From Stramenopiles sp. TOSAG23-2 (taxonomy: Eukaryota > Sar): DNA of 10,318 bases. How positions within the stretch are numbered: the first letter of the stretch is position 1; each line of letters starts with the position of its first letter. The position numbers and the translations under genes were made by a program. Of the stretch, positions 6,957 to 10,318 are shown piece after piece. The DNA is taken from positions 3,797-14,114 of the forward strand of contig LT649770.1 in the NCBI GenBank assembly GCA_900128395.1, given 5' to 3'. The notes under the pieces are model-generated. The model did not search any database. It saw only the letters and a list, made by a program, of their open reading frames with translations, and was not told the origin of the DNA.

Positions 6957-9297
6957 ATGAAATTGAAAAAAAGAATAATCATTTTATTATGGTGGTATGA
7001 TATCGTTTATTATTTACTTGCCACCACCATTACCATCACCACCACCTCCTCATTACCAATACCAGTTCATGCTGATGAAAAAGAGACGAACATAATCATA
7101 AATAATAATAATAATAATAATAATAACACATGTATAAATGTTAATACAACAACGAAAAAATATCATTCTCTTGTCTTACAAGGTGGTGGTGTTCGTGGAG
7201 CTGTATGTTAATCTATAATATATATATAACAAAAAAGTAAAACATAATCTAACAAATAAATATTCATACATACAACTATAAATATAGATCTATCCTGGTG
7301 CATTAATTGCACTCGAAGAAGCACATTTATTAAAAAATATTAAACAATTTGCTGGTACATCAGCAGGTAGTGGTACAGCTGCATTTTTAGCAATTGGTTT
7401 ATCCGTATGTGATATATTTAAAGTAATGGAAGAAACCAATTTTAAAGATTTAGTTGATTTTTCATTACCAAAAACATTAAAACGTGCTATATTCGGAAGT
7501 AAGTACATACAAACATACATACATACCTACACGTTCAACTATAATGTATTATATATATAACTAACAATAAACAACAATTATAATATTATTATGATATCAA
7601 ACACAACAGTTGATACATTTAATTTTTTTAATGATTTTGTTAGTAAAAAAGGTTTTTTTAATGGGGATAAATTAGAAAAACAATTTGATTTAGTCATTCA
7701 ACGTAAATTATGTAGTGAATATTTTAATACAGATTTTAATGACTTTACAAATGAAGATATGGAAACAAATACAACATGTAAACAATTTCAACATGCAACA
7801 TTTATACAAGTATTTGGTGGTGGTGGAAATGATGAAAATAATATTTTTACAACAAAATCATTTTGGAAATCAAAATTTCAAAAAATTTATAATAGTTATA
7901 ATAATAATAATAATAATAAAAACAAACAACAACAACAACAATCACCACCACCAAAATATGATTTAAAACGACGAAATTCAATTGATTTACGTTTAACTGC
8001 ATTTGATATTACAAATGGTATGTTAAAATGGTTTGATAAAATAAATACACCAAATATGCCAATAAGCAAAGCAATACGTATTAGTAGTGGTATACCATGG
8101 ATATTTGAACCCGTTTTATATCAAGGGAATTTATATGTTGATGGTGGTGTTTTAAGACGTATGCCAATTGATGCATTTCAAGTAAATGAACATAAACATA
8201 TGTTAGTATTGAAAATAAGTAGTGATTTTCAACCAATTAAACCAGAACAATTGAAACATATGAGTATGATGGAATATACTGGTAAATTGTTACGTACGAT
8301 TACAATGCAAAGTCAAGATTTAGATTTAATACAACGTGCAAAAGATAAGATGAAAGGGCAAATGCATTTTATTGATTTTACTATGATGAAACATATGCGT
8401 AAACAAAGTGGTATTGAATTTGATATATCATTTTATAAAAAAGCACGTATGGTAGAAACTGGTTATAAAATTATGTGGAATCATATATTAGAATGCGATT
8501 CTAATAATAGTGAAAACAATATAACTACTACTTCATTTAAAGCATTGAAAAAAATAATTACAATGGATTTAATACATAATTATATTATGAATAATAATAA
8601 TAATATGATATTGAAACACAATGGTGGCGATGATAAGAAAAAATTAATATCATCTTTATCATGTGCATCAAATAAAAATTGGATTGATAACATGTATAAA
8701 AAAGCAAATGAAAATGATATCATCAATGGTAATGTTAAAGATAGTACTAGTAGTAAAAACAATAATAATGATATAGAACATGATTATAAAATGGAACGTA
8801 ATCTTGCTATTTTAATCTGTTTAACATTAGTATTATCCATATGTCTTGGTAAATTACGTAATTTATCACATATTATATTGTTAAATCAATTTAGTAATAT
8901 TGAGACAACATGTTGTAAGCATTGTCAACGTAATTGGGTACCATCTGAATTATCATATGTACGTGTTAATAAATTAACAAAAGAGGAAATCATTGAAGCA
9001 TTAAAAGTACGTGGTTTCGTGGATGATGATGGCATTCATGATAAAGATGATGACGAAGAATATGATATGAAATTATTACGTCAAAAATTAAAACACTGCG
9101 TTTATGTAGAAAACATATCATTTAAACGTCCATGGTCGTTTTTATATCATAGTAGTGTATGTCCATGTAGATGGAGTAAAGATTTTCCAATCAATGAATG
9201 GGTTGTATTATTTGTTGCCATGTGGTATTTAATGTCTATCACATGGACAGTAAATAATATCTTAGGAAAGAAAGAGGTTGGTAATGGTGAATTGTGA
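6957..9297 (+). CDS. Patatin-like phospholipase, secretory and membrane-anchored, three exons
   Basis: Exons are 6957-7202, 7288-7498 and 7610-9297; joined they encode 714 aa ending in TGA. Patatin-like enzymes hydrolyse acyl esters of phospholipids or glycolipids with a Ser-Asp dyad. All family marks are present: oxyanion-hole GGGVRGA (76-82), nucleophile elbow GTSAG (105-109) with Ser107, and the ISSGIPWIFEPV then DGG block with Asp330. The start at 6957 gives MKLKKR plus a hydrophobic stretch, a signal peptide with a likely cut after VHA39. Poly-Asn (49-57) and an Asn/Gln/Pro insert (about 250-270) interrupt the fold; the Ser-Asp spacing of 223 residues is longer than in plant patatin. After the catalytic domain come an Asn/Lys-rich linker, a membrane helix (about 551-567), a 115-residue loop with C587, C588, C591, C649, C670 and C672 and a SAP-like two-helix segment (607-649), then a second membrane helix (about 683-704). 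Expected topology: catalytic domain in the lumen or outside, loop in the cytosol. Lipid remodelling at the ER or surface is likely; the substrate is unknown. Confidence 0.95.
7098..7126. repeat. AAT microsatellite encoding poly-Asn in the patatin-like gene
   Basis: An AAT run read in frame as Asn, placed between the signal peptide and the catalytic core. A second AAT run (about 7900-7918) followed by CAA repeats encodes the Asn/Gln insert inside the catalytic domain. Such runs are typical of slippage-prone, AT-rich genomes. Confidence 0.88.
7203..7287 (+). other. Intron 1 of the patatin-like gene (85 nt, phase 0)
   Basis: Begins GTATGTTAAT and ends AATATAG. Removing it joins GGGVRGA to IYPGALIALEEA, which is the expected continuation of the patatin oxyanion-hole region into its first helix. 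Without splicing the frame stops at 7211. Confidence 0.95.
7499..7609 (+). other. Intron 2 of the patatin-like gene (111 nt, phase 1)
   Basis: Begins GTAAGTACAT and ends ACAACAG. The split codon A+TT gives Ile153, joining AIFG to IDTFNFF and keeping the frame to the end of the gene. The ATG at 7591 lies inside the intron and should not be used as a start. Confidence 0.92.
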
Positions 9298-9945
9298 GCG
9301 GATTATATATTTTATCTTGAGAGAATGTTGTGGTGTGTGGTGGGTGTGTGATGGTGTGGTATATATAAAAACCCGACGTCCAGCGTGTTCAACGAGTACG
9401 CGCGGAAGGATAGAGTAAAATTATTACGTATATATAACTTAGATTTTAACCGTATCAAATAATGTATTATATAAAAAAAAAGTAAAATTTTTATTTTTTG
9501 AGATATGGAGATGTCCCCATACTCTCTGATAAATAGTAAAAATAGCATGGACACACCACCATTAATATTAATATGAATATATCATTTGACACCAGCCTTT
9601 TTCCTGGCCATCGCTACTCTCCGCTCAATAAACAAAAAGATACAAAAAAGTAAAAAAATAAAACAGCACAGCATTGAAAAATTAATAAAGATTATAAGAG
9701 CAAGTGCAAGAATCCAACAACTATTATTATTAATATTTCATTCATTCATTAATAAATATACATTATTCTATATATGATCTTCTACGCGTTTACTTTACAT
9801 AAACATATCTATTTATATAGAGAGATACACACGTATTACAACCCATATATACATACATTTATATATAGATAGATATATTTCAAATACAACTACACAATAT
9901 ATTACAAGTCCAATTATATATATATAGTAGTAGTAATATTACATA
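9298..9945. other. Non-coding region between the patatin-like gene and the right-edge gene
   Basis: 648 nt containing the 3' flank of the patatin-like gene and the promoter of the next gene. It has a strongly GT-rich run right after the stop (9327-9361), a GC-rich patch (9371-9410), a second GC-rich patch (about 9586-9625) and an AATAAA at 9627-9632. AT and TATAGA repeats follow towards the next start codon. The small open frames on both strands are low-complexity and not called. Confidence 0.6.
9327..9361 (+). terminator. GT-rich run after the patatin-like stop codon
   Basis: Nearly pure G/T on the coding strand (repeated GGTGTGTGG-like units), about 30 nt past the TGA. GT-rich downstream elements assist cleavage and polyadenylation in many eukaryotes. 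No clear AATAAA precedes it closely, so the role is uncertain. Confidence 0.35.
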
Positions 9946-10257
9946 ATGATTCTAAGTGGTACACCTACGTCGTACAATAATATTAAGTCTGGTAATGGAT
10001 ATGCTACTCCACCACCAACAACAACAACAACAACAACAACCAAAAAATTAATTGGTGTTTCGTCCATGTCATTTAATAAATATCCTAGAAAAAAATCAAA
10101 GACTAAATTAAGTGAACATCATCATGGTTCTCTTGGTAGTCATTTATATTTAACTCCACAACATAGTTATAGAAATAGACAACGTAGTATACGCCATCAA
10201 CAAAATAGACCAATACGTCCATGGGCTACTGAAGAGAAAAAGAAATTACATGAAGCA
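9946..10257 (+). CDS. 5' part of a basic Thr-rich protein, broken by the terminal fold-back
   Basis: The frame starts MILSGTPTSYNN at 9946, with a short AT tract ending 19 nt upstream as in the other plus-strand genes. The 104 residues before the fold-back include PPPTTTTTTTT (residues about 24-34, from ACA repeats), a basic Lys/Arg cluster (about 46-53), a His run, then an Arg/Gln-rich stretch and PWATEEKKKLHEAH. The protein is unusually basic and disordered-looking; no domain is recognised, and nuclear or RNA-binding roles would be guesses. From 10258 the DNA is an inverted copy of 10178-10223, so the last few codons and the TGA near 10284 are almost certainly not the real C-terminus. The gene should be treated as partial, missing its 3' end. 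No splice site is visible within the unique part. Confidence 0.6.
10178..10223 (+). repeat. Left arm of a perfect 46-bp inverted repeat
   Basis: Identical to the reverse complement of 10258-10303 with no mismatch; the arms are separated by 34 nt. The arm lies within the open frame of the right-edge gene and reads naturally there (Arg/Gln-rich codons), so this copy is the original. Confidence 0.95.
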
Positions 10258-10318
10258 CATGGACGTATTGGTCTATTTTGTTGATGGCGTATACTACGTT
10301 GTCAACAAAATAGACCAA
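10258..10318 (-). repeat. Right arm of the inverted repeat plus a second flip
   Basis: 10258-10303 is the reverse complement of 10178-10223. The sequence then turns again: 10302-10318 repeats 10197-10213 in the forward orientation (17 nt). Two direction changes at a sequence end, each with only a few shared bases, look like template-switch chimerism in amplified DNA or an assembly error rather than a genomic feature. Confidence 0.9.

Noticed and set aside
9312-9777. Small frames on both strands in the last intergenic region
   Set aside because: Lys/Ile/Leu-rich or Tyr-rich low complexity; the plus-strand one starts at TTG. The minus-strand 9-codon MARKKAGVK (9582-9611) is too short to call.
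1-10318. tRNA, rRNA, CRISPR array, transposase or viral gene
   Set aside because: No T-arm consensus with a matching cloverleaf, no spaced direct-repeat array, and no transposase, integrase or capsid motif was seen on either strand by reading. An automated covariance search was not possible here.
1-10318. A multi-gene defence or biosynthetic system
   Set aside because: Patatin-like and ankyrin proteins do occur in bacterial defence loci, but here the genes have introns, their own flanks and mixed orientation, so neighbourhood is no evidence for a joint function.

Overview
The window looks like nuclear DNA of an AT-rich microbial eukaryote (protist). Three spliceosomal-type introns can be placed with GTAAGT/GTATGT donors and ATAG/ACAG acceptors. 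Each one restores a continuous reading frame through a recognisable protein. Genes stand alone, separated by roughly 0.5-1 kb of AT-rich flank full of microsatellites (AT, AAT, CAA, ACT), and the proteins carry poly-Asn, poly-Gln and poly-Thr runs. The stops in use are TGA and TAA, and the standard code fits everywhere. I see no operons, ribosome binding sites, IS elements, CRISPR arrays, tRNAs or rRNAs. The lineage cannot be fixed from this sequence: a heterotrophic flagellate, stramenopile or amoeba-like protist would all fit.

Layout from left to right. 1-623 is a 5' flank with a 7-bp tandem repeat and an (AT)12 tract. 624-2066 (+) is a 480-aa EF-hand protein with an N-myristoylation-like N-terminus. 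2067-2525 lies between convergent genes and holds polyadenylation-like signals and repeated TTCGTATA motifs. 2526-4390 (-) is a two-exon gene for a 579-aa protein with a Cys-rich N-terminal module and ankyrin repeats. 4391-5389 is non-coding with a compound tandem repeat. 5390-5935 (-) is a 181-aa orphan protein. 5936-6956 is a divergent, probably bidirectional, promoter region. 6957-9297 (+) is a three-exon gene for a 714-aa secretory-pathway patatin-like lipid acyl hydrolase with two C-terminal membrane segments. 9298-9945 is non-coding. 9946 to the right edge (+) is the 5' part of a basic, Thr-rich protein whose end is destroyed by a fold-back inverted repeat.

Nothing shows that these genes act in one pathway; they look like ordinary neighbours on a compact eukaryotic chromosome. 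Calcium sensing (EF-hand) and phospholipid hydrolysis (patatin) could in principle meet at membranes, but linkage is not evidence for that. The points most worth a second look are: the terminal double fold-back, most simply an amplification or assembly artefact at a contig end; the unusual architectures of the patatin and Cys/ankyrin proteins; and shared gene-boundary signals, namely AT tracts 14-19 nt before three start codons, G-poor leaders, and G-rich starts of 3' flanks.
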